Made by a program: the position numbers and the translations under genes
The notes under the pieces: generated by a model
Told to the model about the DNA's origin: nothing
The model's database searches: none
The model's input: only the letters and a program-made list of their open reading frames with translations
NCBI GenBank assembly: GCA_001780385.1
Contig: MFGW01000010.1
Span: forward strand, 43,993-51,281
DNA: 7,289 nucleotides
Direction: 5' to 3'
Source: Candidatus Fischerbacteria bacterium RBG_13_37_8
Lineage (GTDB): Bacteria > Acidobacteriota > HRBIN11 > MFGW01
Part shown: one piece after another, positions 1 through 6,654 of the stretch
Layout of the letters: the number at the start of each line of letters is the position of its first letter
Numbering within the stretch: position 1 is the first letter of the stretch

Positions 1-2
1 TT

Positions 3-485
3 ATTTATAATTTGTTTCATGAATCGTGCACCTCGTTTCAAAAAGGCTTGAATGCTATCAGAAATAAAGATGCGGAAACTGCATTGAAAATGTTTAGAAA
101 AGCACTGCATCATCATCCTCGCTGGGAAGAAGCGATTATTGAATTAGCCCGTTGTTATATGCTGCTTGGAAATGCTGCAAAGAGCAAAAAAATCCTGGAA
201 CGAATTTTAAGAGATTCACCGGATAATATTAATGCATTATTGTTGAGAAGCTGGATAAGTTATTCGCAGGATGATTTTGACCATGCAGAAAAAATCTGCA
301 TGAAAGTTCTTTCATTGGATCCAATGGTTGCAGATGCCTATTATTATCTTGCACTGATTAACCTTGAGGAAGGGAACCTTGAAGAAACGGTAAAACTTCT
401 CCTTAAAACTTCTGAGATTCATCCAGAGCATGAAGATGCTTCTAAATTACTCTATTTAATAATAAAAGAAAAAATGAATAAATAA
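3..485 (+). CDS. Tetratricopeptide repeat (TPR) protein, 5' end probably outside window
   Basis: TPR proteins are helical scaffolds for protein-protein contacts; no catalytic domain is visible. Counting from the TTG at 12, about four TPR units can be read: roughly residues 6-36 (FQKGLNAIRN then ALKMFRKALHHHP), 38-70 (ending ILERILRDSP), 72-104 (ending KVLSLDP) and 106-138 (YYYLALINLEEGN then HP). Each has the usual small/aromatic pattern and a Pro at the repeat end. The frame stays open to the window edge upstream, the TTG has no visible ribosome binding site, and no start is obvious, so the gene probably begins before base 1. No signal peptide or membrane segment is seen in the visible part. 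The partner is unknown. The next gene is 110 bp downstream with its own promoter, so a shared operon is not implied. Confidence 0.8.
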   Translation: MYNLFHESCTSFQKGLNAIRNKDAETALKMFRKALHHHPRWEEAIIELARCYMLLGNAAKSKKILERILRDSPDNINALLLRSWISYSQDDFDHAEKICMKVLSLDPMVADAYYYLALINLEEGNLEETVKLLLKTSEIHPEHEDASKLLYLIIKEKMNK

Positions 486-487
486 CT

Positions 488-508
488 CCCCAGTCCCCAG
501 TCCCCAGT
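488..508. repeat. Three tandem CCCCAGT heptamers
   Basis: Perfect CCCCAGT units lie at 488-494, 495-501 and 502-508, followed by degenerate C-rich sequence (CCCTATTCCCCAATT) to about 523. They begin 2 bp after the TAA of the TPR gene. The unit equals the STRR1 heptamer (CCCCAGT/CCCCAAT type) described from heterocystous cyanobacteria. Nothing else here points to a cyanobacterium, so shared ancestry is not claimed. Confidence 0.85.
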
Positions 509-529
509 CCCTATTCCCCAATTGGATGG

Positions 530-558
530 TTGCTTAAATGAACTATTTTATATATAAT
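530..558 (+). promoter_or_regulatory. Putative sigma70-type promoter for the lipoprotein/carbonic anhydrase pair
   Basis: A perfect -10 box TATAAT (553-558) lies 17 bp downstream of TTGCTT (530-535), which matches the TTG half of the -35 consensus. The predicted start of transcription is near 565, about 30 nt before the lipoprotein ATG. The region is AT-rich, so a chance match is possible, but box quality, spacing and position agree. Confidence 0.5.
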
Positions 559-595
559 AACAGATTGTTCAATAATTTTTAGATGGTGGTATGCT

Positions 596-1663
596 ATGAA
601 AAAATTATGTATCGTTTTTTTAGCAGTTTTTTTTGTTTCCTGCTCTACACTAATTAAAGATGGTGTTTATGAACTCAGTGTCGAAAATGTTAATTTCACA
701 CTTGAATTACCTTGCAAAGACGAGAACACTGCGAAATTCAAAGATTTTCAAAATGCATTGTATAATGAAACAAAATTAAAATTAGAAGATTTGTCACCTG
801 AAGAGTTAGTGTTAGGCAAACTGACGATAGATAACAAAACGGATTCTTATCTCCAGGAGGGCTCCAGTCCTTTAAAAATAGTGTTGAATAATGATGATAA
901 TAAAACAATCGAAGGAATTCCTGCAGAAAGAATGTTCCAGATGCTTCGAAATGCAGCACAGGAAAAAGGAAAGAGTGTGCAGATCAGGTATACTTCCGGG
1001 ATTAAAGAATATGCACATTCATTTTTTGGAGAAAAATTATTAATTGAGATATTGGAAAAAGATGAAATCGCTCAAAAAATTATGACGATAAGAAGTGAAT
1101 TAGGCACTCTTTCATTAGAGGCGTTGCCGGCGGTATTGATAGTAAAAGTGCAATTCCAAAATGAAGGTGAGAAAGAAATAAAGAATAAAGCAAAATCTCC
1201 GTACTATGGATTAAATGTGACGAAGAAAAGCAGGGATGTAGCAGATGGATTTCCGCTCGTTATTGCCATGGAAAAATTACAGAAGATGATTGAACAGAAA
1301 ATGAATGCAGAGAAGAAGGATACAAGTAAATATAACAGTTATGTGTATCTTTACAATAGTTGTGCTGAAGTAATAAGAGATGGATTGAAAGAAAAAGATG
1401 AAGTAATTCGAAAAGGTGAGACGAGTGTTGATTATTTTGTTGTAGAAAATGCCATAAGGGATGAGGTAGCATCGATTGGATTGAAGGGAGGAGATTTTGC
1501 GAATGCAGGTGAAGAGTTGAGAAAAAAGATGATTGAAGGATATAGTATGCCGGTAAATCCAAAGACCAAATCTGTTGCTTACTTTGGATTTCCGAAATAC
1601 AATGCGGTCGAGGTAAAAAAGATTTATCTTAACATTGGGCAATTAGTTGAAGAGATGCGTTAG
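596..1663 (+). CDS. Putative lipoprotein of unknown function
   Basis: The 355-residue product starts with MKK, a hydrophobic stretch (residues 4-15) and a lipobox-like FVSC, so Cys16 would be lipidated after signal peptidase II cleavage. Ser17 at the +2 position would suit sorting to the outer membrane under the E. coli rule, so a periplasmic location is inferred. The -3 residue is Phe rather than the usual Leu. The mature part is hydrophilic and rich in Lys and Glu, with likely helical stretches (about residues 225-270 and 295-320) and no membrane segment. I do not recognise a family. The ATG follows GGTGG (585-589) at a 6-nt spacing and a plausible promoter. The stop is 8 bp before the gamma carbonic anhydrase gene, so the two are probably co-transcribed, but that does not reveal the function. 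Confidence 0.8.
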   Translation: MKKLCIVFLAVFFVSCSTLIKDGVYELSVENVNFTLELPCKDENTAKFKDFQNALYNETKLKLEDLSPEELVLGKLTIDNKTDSYLQEGSSPLKIVLNNDDNKTIEGIPAERMFQMLRNAAQEKGKSVQIRYTSGIKEYAHSFFGEKLLIEILEKDEIAQKIMTIRSELGTLSLEALPAVLIVKVQFQNEGEKEIKNKAKSPYYGLNVTKKSRDVADGFPLVIAMEKLQKMIEQKMNAEKKDTSKYNSYVYLYNSCAEVIRDGLKEKDEVIRKGETSVDYFVVENAIRDEVASIGLKGGDFANAGEELRKKMIEGYSMPVNPKTKSVAYFGFPKYNAVEVKKIYLNIGQLVEEMR

Positions 1664-1671
1664 AGGGAACA

Positions 1672-2181
1672 ATGATAGTCGTATTCGGGAGCAAAATTCC
1701 TCGTATTGATCCGGGTGTTTATATTGAGCAATCTGCTTATGTAATTGGAGATGTGACCATAAAACAGCACAGCAGTGTCTGGTTTAATGCGGTTATAAGA
1801 GGTGATATACATTATATAAAGATAGGAGCTTATACGAATATTCAAGATTGCGTGGTAATTCATGTGACTCAAAAATTGTACCCGACAGAAATAGGTGATT
1901 ATGTAACGGTTGGACACAGTGCTATCATTCATGGAAGCAAAATCGATAATAATTGTCTTATTGGAATCGGCGCAATTATTTTAGACGGTGCGGTAATCCC
2001 GGAATACTGTATTGTAGCAGCCGGTTCATTAGTGCCCCCCCGAGCACATTATCCCTCGCATTCTCTTATTATGGGAACGCCGGCAAAAGTACTTAGAAAA
2101 TTATCTGAAAAAGATAAAGAGATGATTACTGCAGGCGCTAAAGATTATGCAGAAGTGAAAGAATATTACAGGGACAAATAG
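1672..2181 (+). CDS. Gamma-class carbonic anhydrase family protein (YrdA/PaaY-like)
   Basis: The 169-residue protein is a left-handed beta-helix of hexapeptide repeats (about residues 10-140) that should trimerise and bind a metal between subunits. The family signature is present: Arg43-Gly-Asp45, NIQD around Gln58, and three His expected to bind zinc or iron, His64 (VIHVT), His82 (VGHSA) and His87 (IIHGS). A helical tail follows GTPAK (135-139). Compared with Methanosarcina Cam it lacks the acidic loop carrying the proton-shuttle Glu, as in YrdA/CamH-type members, many of which show weak or no measured CO2 hydration. Activity is therefore uncertain. No signal peptide is seen, so it is cytoplasmic. 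The start follows GAGGGA (1663-1668), which overlaps the preceding stop with short spacing. Its TAG stop (2179-2181) lies inside a dispersed repeat. Confidence 0.9.
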   Translation: MIVVFGSKIPRIDPGVYIEQSAYVIGDVTIKQHSSVWFNAVIRGDIHYIKIGAYTNIQDCVVIHVTQKLYPTEIGDYVTVGHSAIIHGSKIDNNCLIGIGAIILDGAVIPEYCIVAAGSLVPPRAHYPSHSLIMGTPAKVLRKLSEKDKEMITAGAKDYAEVKEYYRDK

Positions 2182-2228
2182 CGATGCAAGGCAATGAAAT
2201 TGGATTAATGGAATATTGGAATAATGGG
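2178..2228 (+). repeat. Dispersed octamer-core repeat, copy A
   Basis: By eye this copy matches 7204-7262 at about 43 of 51 aligned positions. It has a common head ATAGCG, two variable bases, GCAAGGC, then AATTGG, then octamers: TGGATTAA (2201), TGGAATAT (2209), TGGAATAA (2217) and a closing TGGG (2225-2228). It has exactly one octamer fewer than the copy at 7204. The match begins inside the stop codon of the carbonic anhydrase gene. Confidence 0.8.
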
Positions 2229-2250
2229 TTATCAATGCGAAGCCACCACA

Positions 2251-2291
2251 AACCTATTATTCTATCCTTCCACCATTCCATTACCACTTAA
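2251..2291 (-). repeat. Dispersed octamer-core repeat, copy C (inverted, degenerate)
   Basis: Read on the minus strand this contains TGGAATGG, TGGAAGGA, TAGAATAA and TAGG, the same octamer series as 7235-7262 with a few changes. It faces copy A. The facing inner ends, 2219-2230 and 2251-2262, form a 12-bp stem (one G-U pair in RNA) around a 20-nt loop. The pair may act as a transcript hairpin; no U-run follows, so it is not a canonical terminator. Confidence 0.7.
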
Positions 2292-2320
2292 TAGGGAGAT
2301 GCCTGACGCAAATCCTATTA
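2289..2320 (+). promoter_or_regulatory. hisS: Inverted repeat in the hisS leader, able to pair in alternative ways
   Basis: TAATAGG (2289-2295) is a perfect complement of CCTATTA at 2314-2320 (18-nt loop) and also of an identical CCTATTA at 2253-2259, itself part of the copy A/copy C stem. Three mutually exclusive pairings are therefore possible upstream of hisS, which recalls an attenuator. The stems are short and AT-rich, no U-run follows, and no T-box sequence is present, so regulation is only a possibility. Confidence 0.3.
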
Positions 2321-2355
2321 CAGCAAAAATTTTAAATATAAGCGAGACATTTTAA
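2299..2355 (+). other. Possible 18-codon upstream ORF before hisS
   Basis: ATG at 2299 opens a frame reading MPDANPITAKILNISETF and stops at 2353-2355, 2 bp before the hisS ATG. AGGGAG (2293-2298) precedes it but is too close to the ATG for a good ribosome binding site. It has no His codons, so it is not a classical his-type leader peptide. It could couple translation into hisS, whose own binding site is weak, or be chance. Confidence 0.2.
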
Positions 2356-2357
2356 TT

Positions 2358-3608
2358 ATGGAAATAAAAGCACCAAAAGGTACAAAAGATATTATGTCGC
2401 CGGAAATTTTTGCCTGGCAATATATAGAACAGGAAGCGCACAAGCTTTTTCGCAGTTATAATTATCATGAAATAAGAACACCCGTTTTTGAACATATCGA
2501 ACTGTTTCAACGGAGTGTCGGCGAAACCACTGAAATAGTCAGTAAGCAGATGTATGTTTTTACTGATAATTCAGGAAATACTCTGGTACTGCGTCCTGAA
2601 AATACTGCATCGGTAGCGAGAGCATTAATAGACAGTAATATATTTCAAAGTGCTGTACCGAAGAGATATTATTATATAGGACCGATGTTTCGTTATGAGA
2701 AAATGCAAAAAGGCAGATACCGGCAATTTCATCAAATAGGAATTGAGGTATTTGGAGAGGAACATCCTGCTATTGATGCTGAAGTTATTGCGATAGGGTA
2801 TCAGTACCTGAATAAGATACAATGCACTAATTTGCAGGTAGAAATAAATTCAGTAGGTTGTCGAAAATGCCGTCCATCCTATAATAAAGAATTGGAGGAA
2901 GCTTTCAGAAAATGTTCAAGTGAGATATGTGATGATTGCAAGGAGAGATTAGAGAGGAATCCTTTACGCATCCTGGATTGTAAGAATGAACAGTGTGCTG
3001 AAATGATAAAAAATGCACCGTTGATTATCAATTATTTATGTGAAGAATGCAAAGCTCATTTTGATGATGTGAAATTTTTCTTGAACAGGTTTGCCGTTCC
3101 GTTTATTTTAAATCCATACCTGGTAAGGGGATTGGATTATTATACAAAGACCGCTTTTGAAATTAAATCTGGGACATTGGGAGCTCAGAATGCGGTGTTA
3201 GGCGGAGGCAGGTACGATGGATTAGTAAAGGAACTGGAAGGACCGGATGTGTGTGGTATTGGATTTGCCATGGGAATGGAGAGGGCAATTCTTGCAATGG
3301 AAAAATCTGGTATTCCGGAGAGACAGGTAGATTATTTTATTGTGTGTTTAACAGATAATGCTGTACCGGTAGGGATTGATTTAGGAGAAGAATTGCGGAA
3401 GCGAGGTTTTATCTGCGAGGTGTGTTACAAGCCTATCAGTATTCGTTCTGCACTGAGAGTTGCTAATAAAATAAATGTAAAAAAGGCGGTGCTGATAGGA
3501 GAAGAAGAAGTAGAGAATTATGTTCTTAGTATAAAAGATATGGTATCAGGGGAACAGCAAACCATATCCAGGAAAGATTTTTTCAGCAGCTTAGGAGAAG
3601 TGGCATGA
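2358..3608 (+). CDS. hisS: Histidyl-tRNA synthetase (HisRS, class II)
   Basis: This cytoplasmic homodimer charges tRNA-His with histidine using ATP. The 416 residues are the usual bacterial length. The N-terminus has the HisRS-typical APKGTKDI (5-12). Motif 2 lies around 103-126 (FRYE with Arg112, then KGRYRQFHQ). The histidine-specific loop LVRGLDYYT (255-263) contains catalytic Arg257, GGGRYDGLV is at 282-290, and motif 3 is GIGFAMGMER (300-309). The anticodon-binding domain follows from about residue 325. The insertion domain (about 165-235) holds nine Cys, several in CxxC pairs (168/171, 191/194, 228/231), including the LDCKN segment common in bacterial HisRS; zinc binding is possible but not shown. 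The next upstream in-frame stop is at 2304-2306 with no ATG between, so the start is secure. The ribosome binding site is weak. It overlaps aspS by 4 nt (ATGA). Confidence 0.97.
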   Translation: MEIKAPKGTKDIMSPEIFAWQYIEQEAHKLFRSYNYHEIRTPVFEHIELFQRSVGETTEIVSKQMYVFTDNSGNTLVLRPENTASVARALIDSNIFQSAVPKRYYYIGPMFRYEKMQKGRYRQFHQIGIEVFGEEHPAIDAEVIAIGYQYLNKIQCTNLQVEINSVGCRKCRPSYNKELEEAFRKCSSEICDDCKERLERNPLRILDCKNEQCAEMIKNAPLIINYLCEECKAHFDDVKFFLNRFAVPFILNPYLVRGLDYYTKTAFEIKSGTLGAQNAVLGGGRYDGLVKELEGPDVCGIGFAMGMERAILAMEKSGIPERQVDYFIVCLTDNAVPVGIDLGEELRKRGFICEVCYKPISIRSALRVANKINVKKAVLIGEEEVENYVLSIKDMVSGEQQTISRKDFFSSLGEVA

Positions 3609-5377
3609 AACGTACAAATTACTGTGGTAATTTATCAGGACAACATATCGGAACGGAAGTTGTGTTATGTGGATGGGTCAATCGCATGCGCGATTTAGGC
3701 AGTCTCTGTTTTATTGAATTAAGAGACAGGGAAGGTACGGTGCAGATAGTGTTTAATCCGCAATTAAATGAAGAATTATTCAAAACCGCAAAAGAACTGA
3801 ATAATGAATACGTAGTAGAAATAAAGGGCACCGTAGCAGGCAGAAGCCCGGAAAATATAAATCCGCAGCTTCCAACGGGTGAAATAGAAATAATTGCCCG
3901 GGAATTGAAGATATTGAATGAATCAAGAATTCCTCCTTTTGCAATAATGGATGAAATTCAGGTAACTGATAATATAAGAATGAAATACCGGTACATCGAT
4001 CTGAGAAGAAAGAAGATGTACAATAATCTTAAATTACGCAGTGATATTGTATTTGCTATGCGTGATTTTTTAGTAAAGGAAGGATTTCTTGAAGTAGAAA
4101 CTCCTATATTGACAAAATCTACACCCGAAGGAGCACGTGATTATCTTGTGCCCAGCCGGATTCATAAAAATAAAATGTATGCTCTTCCGCAATCCCCACA
4201 ATTATTTAAGCAAATTCTCATGATATCCGGTATCGATAAATATTTTCAGATACCGAAATGTTTCAGAGATGAAGATTTGCGTGCTGACAGACAGCCGGAA
4301 TTTACGCAGGTTGATATAGAAATGTCATTTCTGGAAGAGGAAGATATTTATACTACAATGGAGCGTTTATTCAAGCATGTTTTTGCGGCTGTGCATCATG
4401 AGATAAAAATACCGTTCAAAAGAATAACTTTCCAGGAAGCCATGGAAAATTATGGAACGGATAAACCGGATTTACGATTTGAGTGCCGGATAATAAATGC
4501 CGGAGAGGAGTTGAGCCGGAGTGAATTTAAAGTATTCAAGGATGTTGCAGGCAGTAGCGGTGTTATTCTTGCTTTAAGAGTACAGAATTGTGTTCATTAT
4601 TCAAGGAAAGACCTAGCGGAACTGGAAGAATATGCAAAGAAACTTGGTGCGGCTGGTCTTATATGGGCAAAGAAAGAAAATGGCAGTGTAAAGTCACCGA
4701 TCGCAAAATACATTTCTGAAGAAATATGGAATACTCTGTTTGCAAGGATAGGATTTGAGGAGCGTGATTTGCTTCTCATAATGGCGGGGAACAAGGAACG
4801 ATCCTATGAAATAATGGGGCAAATACGACTCTATCTTGCGGAAAAAGAAAGCTGGGCTAAGAAGGATGAATTTGCTTTTGTATGGATTACGAATTTTCCT
4901 TTATTTGAGTATAGTGAAGAAGAAAAAAGATGGGTTTCAAAACATCATCCCTTTACTTCTCCACGTTATGAAGAATTGCAATATCTTGAAAATGAGACAT
5001 GGAAAATACATGCACTTGCCTATGATGTTGTATTAAATGGTTTAGAAATTGGAGGAGGCAGTATCAGGATTCATGATCCGAAATTGCAGTGGAGAATCTT
5101 CAGAGCACTGGGTTTGTCGGAGGAAGAAATTGAACAGAAATTTGGTTTTTTTGTCGAAGCTCTGAATTATGGCGCACCTCCTCATGGCGGCATTGCCCTG
5201 GGCCTTGACCGGATTGTTATGATAGTTGCTCATGAAACCAGCATAAGAGACGTCATCCCTTTCCCAAAAACTACGAAAGCGCAGTGTCTCCTGACACAAT
5301 CACCTTCTGAAGTATCGAAACAACAATTAAAAGAATTGGGTATTGAATTTATAGATGATGAAATTAATAGAGAATAA
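3605..5377 (+). CDS. aspS: Aspartyl-tRNA synthetase (AspRS, bacterial type, class II)
   Basis: It charges tRNA-Asp with aspartate in the cytoplasm. The 590 residues match the bacterial form: an N-terminal OB-fold anticodon-binding domain (1-105), class II catalytic core (about 125-275 and 415-560), and the bacterial GAD insertion between (about 290-410). Motif 1 is FLEVETPIL (161-169), motif 2 is FRDEDLRADRQPEFTQ (220-235, Arg221), and motif 3 is GLDRIV (533-538, Arg536). PEGARDYLVPSR (174-185) and PQSPQLFKQ (195-203) are family signatures. Residue 31 is Leu (RDLGS), as in discriminating enzymes; non-discriminating ones often have His here. The start overlaps the hisS stop by 4 nt and has a good AGGAGA (3593-3598) inside hisS, so the two are translationally coupled. 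The 3' end overlaps moxR by 23 nt. Confidence 0.97.
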   Translation: MKRTNYCGNLSGQHIGTEVVLCGWVNRMRDLGSLCFIELRDREGTVQIVFNPQLNEELFKTAKELNNEYVVEIKGTVAGRSPENINPQLPTGEIEIIARELKILNESRIPPFAIMDEIQVTDNIRMKYRYIDLRRKKMYNNLKLRSDIVFAMRDFLVKEGFLEVETPILTKSTPEGARDYLVPSRIHKNKMYALPQSPQLFKQILMISGIDKYFQIPKCFRDEDLRADRQPEFTQVDIEMSFLEEEDIYTTMERLFKHVFAAVHHEIKIPFKRITFQEAMENYGTDKPDLRFECRIINAGEELSRSEFKVFKDVAGSSGVILALRVQNCVHYSRKDLAELEEYAKKLGAAGLIWAKKENGSVKSPIAKYISEEIWNTLFARIGFEERDLLLIMAGNKERSYEIMGQIRLYLAEKESWAKKDEFAFVWITNFPLFEYSEEEKRWVSKHHPFTSPRYEELQYLENETWKIHALAYDVVLNGLEIGGGSIRIHDPKLQWRIFRALGLSEEEIEQKFGFFVEALNYGAPPHGGIALGLDRIVMIVAHETSIRDVIPFPKTTKAQCLLTQSPSEVSKQQLKELGIEFIDDEINRE

Positions 5378-6308
5378 ACAGCAATATCAACAACTGCAAA
5401 ACTTGATAGCCGAGATCAAGAAAAGTTTTTTTGGCTCTGAACATGCGGTTGAAATGCTTATTATGGCGTTGCTTGCCCAGGGTCATGTGTTAATCGAGGA
5501 TGTTCCCGGTGTCGGTAAGACTACACTTGCACGCGCACTGGCAAAAGCACTGAATTGCACCTTTAAAAGAATACAATTTACCAGTGATCTTGTGCCGTCA
5601 GATATTCTCGGCGTATCTATCTGGGATAAAAGTAAGGAATCGTTCATCTTCAGGGAAGGTCCCATCTTTGCTAACCTGGTTCTGGCTGATGAAATTAATC
5701 GCTCAACACCCAAAACGCAAAGTGCATTGCTGGAATCGATGAATGAATACCAGGTCTCAGTTGATAATATGACGCATCCATTACCGCAGCCTTACATGAT
5801 TATTGCCACACAAAATCCCATGGAATTCTACGGTGTGTATCCGCTTCCTGAGAATGAACTGGATAGATTCATGGCGAGCATTAAAATAGGTTACCCGGAG
5901 GAAAAAGTCGAATCGAAAATAATTGCAGAAAATACTCCTTCTATTAATGTAGATTACACTTCCACGGTCATGGATAAAACTGATGTGCTTCAGCTTCAGG
6001 CGGAGGTAAGTAAAGTATATGCCGGCAAGGAAATCCTGGAATATTCGGTGACCATAATTAAAAAAACTCGTGAATCGCCTCATTTATTGCTTGGAGCGAG
6101 TCCTCGTGCCGGTAAACATCTTATATCCGCTGCCCGTGCCTTAGCCTACATGGAAGGAAGAACTTATATACTTCCTGATGATATCAAAAAATTAACAAAA
6201 TCAATCCTTGCCCATAAACTGATTCCAAAACAATCGCTCAGTGGACAAAATAGAAATTTTGTAGAACAGGTAATCGACGAGATTCTTTCAACGACGAAGG
6301 TACCGTGA
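5355..6308 (+). CDS. MoxR-family AAA+ ATPase
   Basis: MoxR ATPases are chaperone-like AAA+ proteins that usually act with VWA or DUF58 partners in maturing protein complexes or in envelope stress. The 317-residue protein is full length. Walker A is VPGVGKTT (50-57, Lys55), Walker B is LVLADEIN (108-115, Asp112-Glu113), and sensor 1 is in ATQNP (Asn154). The arginine finger region ENELDRF contains Arg171 and sensor 2 is in GASPRAG (Arg251). A C-terminal helical lid follows. No signal peptide or membrane segment is seen. The start is ATGATG at 5355, inside the last codons of aspS, with no strong ribosome binding site, so translation probably depends on aspS. Using the second ATG changes one residue only. 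The DUF58/VWA genes expected next are absent from the window; the following DNA looks decayed. Confidence 0.93.
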   Translation: MMKLIENKQQYQQLQNLIAEIKKSFFGSEHAVEMLIMALLAQGHVLIEDVPGVGKTTLARALAKALNCTFKRIQFTSDLVPSDILGVSIWDKSKESFIFREGPIFANLVLADEINRSTPKTQSALLESMNEYQVSVDNMTHPLPQPYMIIATQNPMEFYGVYPLPENELDRFMASIKIGYPEEKVESKIIAENTPSINVDYTSTVMDKTDVLQLQAEVSKVYAGKEILEYSVTIIKKTRESPHLLLGASPRAGKHLISAARALAYMEGRTYILPDDIKKLTKSILAHKLIPKQSLSGQNRNFVEQVIDEILSTTKVP

Positions 6309-6345
6309 ATGCTTTTCGCCGGACGGCTCAACGAGTTAATGTTCA

Positions 6346-6622
6346 ATGAATCAATCAATACGCTCCTATGGAAAATGGATCAAAATAAATATGTGATAGA
6401 CAGGGTTTTTCCTGGTCGCTTTCTCCGCTTTCCTGTTGACCATCACAGCATTCATGATTTGCATGGTAAGAGATCATTGAGAATACTACAGAGACAAAAA
6501 CATTAATCCATTCTCTTTCTGAAGGAACAATACAAAAGGAGGCTTGGCAGGAAGGAAAAGGTCATAAACAAGCATGGAATCTAACGTTGGCATCTATTGC
6601 ATTTATCAAGACATTTTCGTAA
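6346..6622 (+). pseudogene. Possible decayed small membrane protein gene downstream of moxR
   Basis: No intact gene is recognisable here, but two frames join into a protein-like reading. One frame starts at ATG 6346 (MNQSIRSYGKWIKIN), meets two adjacent stops (TGA 6394, TAG 6397), then reads a convincing transmembrane helix, GFFLVAFSAFLLTITAFM, from about 6403 to 6456. Near 6470 the reading passes to another frame, which gives a polar segment (ENTTETKTLIHSLSEGTIQK) and a second hydrophobic piece (WNLTLASIAFI). That frame stops at TAA 6620-6622, inside the first palindrome. A competing ORF, 6309-6506 (65 codons, abutting the moxR stop, with AAGG 8 nt upstream), is open but its product shows no recognisable features. 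I do not know the family. The gene order suggests a lost partner in the moxR operon. Confidence 0.35.
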
Positions 6623-6637
6623 TATGATATAACGAAA
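6615..6637. promoter_or_regulatory. 23-bp palindrome, unit 1 of a pair (operator-like)
   Basis: TTTCGT (6615-6620) and ACGAAA (6632-6637) are perfect inverted half-sites. Inside are two ATAT boxes (6622-6625 and 6627-6630) symmetric about the central G at 6626. Only the bases at 6621 and 6631, and the centre, break the symmetry. Same design as the unit at 6655-6677. It looks like a dimeric repressor site. Confidence 0.6.
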
Positions 6638-6654
6638 CCCATTAAAAATACGAT

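Noticed and set aside
488..530. CRISPR array or origin iterons at the heptamer repeats
   Set aside because: The units are contiguous without spacers and only three are exact; no cas, replication gene or DnaA boxes are seen nearby.
1277..1642. 121-codon ORF on the minus strand inside the lipoprotein gene, with another overlapping at 1260-1562
   Set aside because: They lie antisense to a well-supported gene with a lipobox and promoter, and their translations have no recognisable domain; they are a by-product of the base composition.
2219..2262. Rho-independent terminator after the carbonic anhydrase gene
   Set aside because: The stem is AT-rich and not followed by a U-run, and it is explained by opposed repeat copies.
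2182..2357. T-box riboswitch upstream of hisS-aspS, as in many Firmicutes
   Set aside because: There is no T-box core (GGGTGGNACC-like), no specifier stem and no terminator; the space is taken up by repeat copies and short inverted repeats.
4836..5036. 66-codon plus-strand ORF in an alternative frame inside aspS
   Set aside because: The aspS frame is continuous and conserved through this region; the alternative product is low-complexity and unsupported.
5042..5299. Minus-strand ORF opposite the 3' end of aspS
   Set aside because: The plus strand there encodes conserved AspRS motif 3; the antisense frame has no domain.
6309..6506. 65-codon ORF abutting the moxR stop as a real gene
   Set aside because: A modest ribosome binding site exists, but the product lacks recognisable features, and another frame of the same DNA encodes a convincing transmembrane helix. 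Kept only as an alternative.
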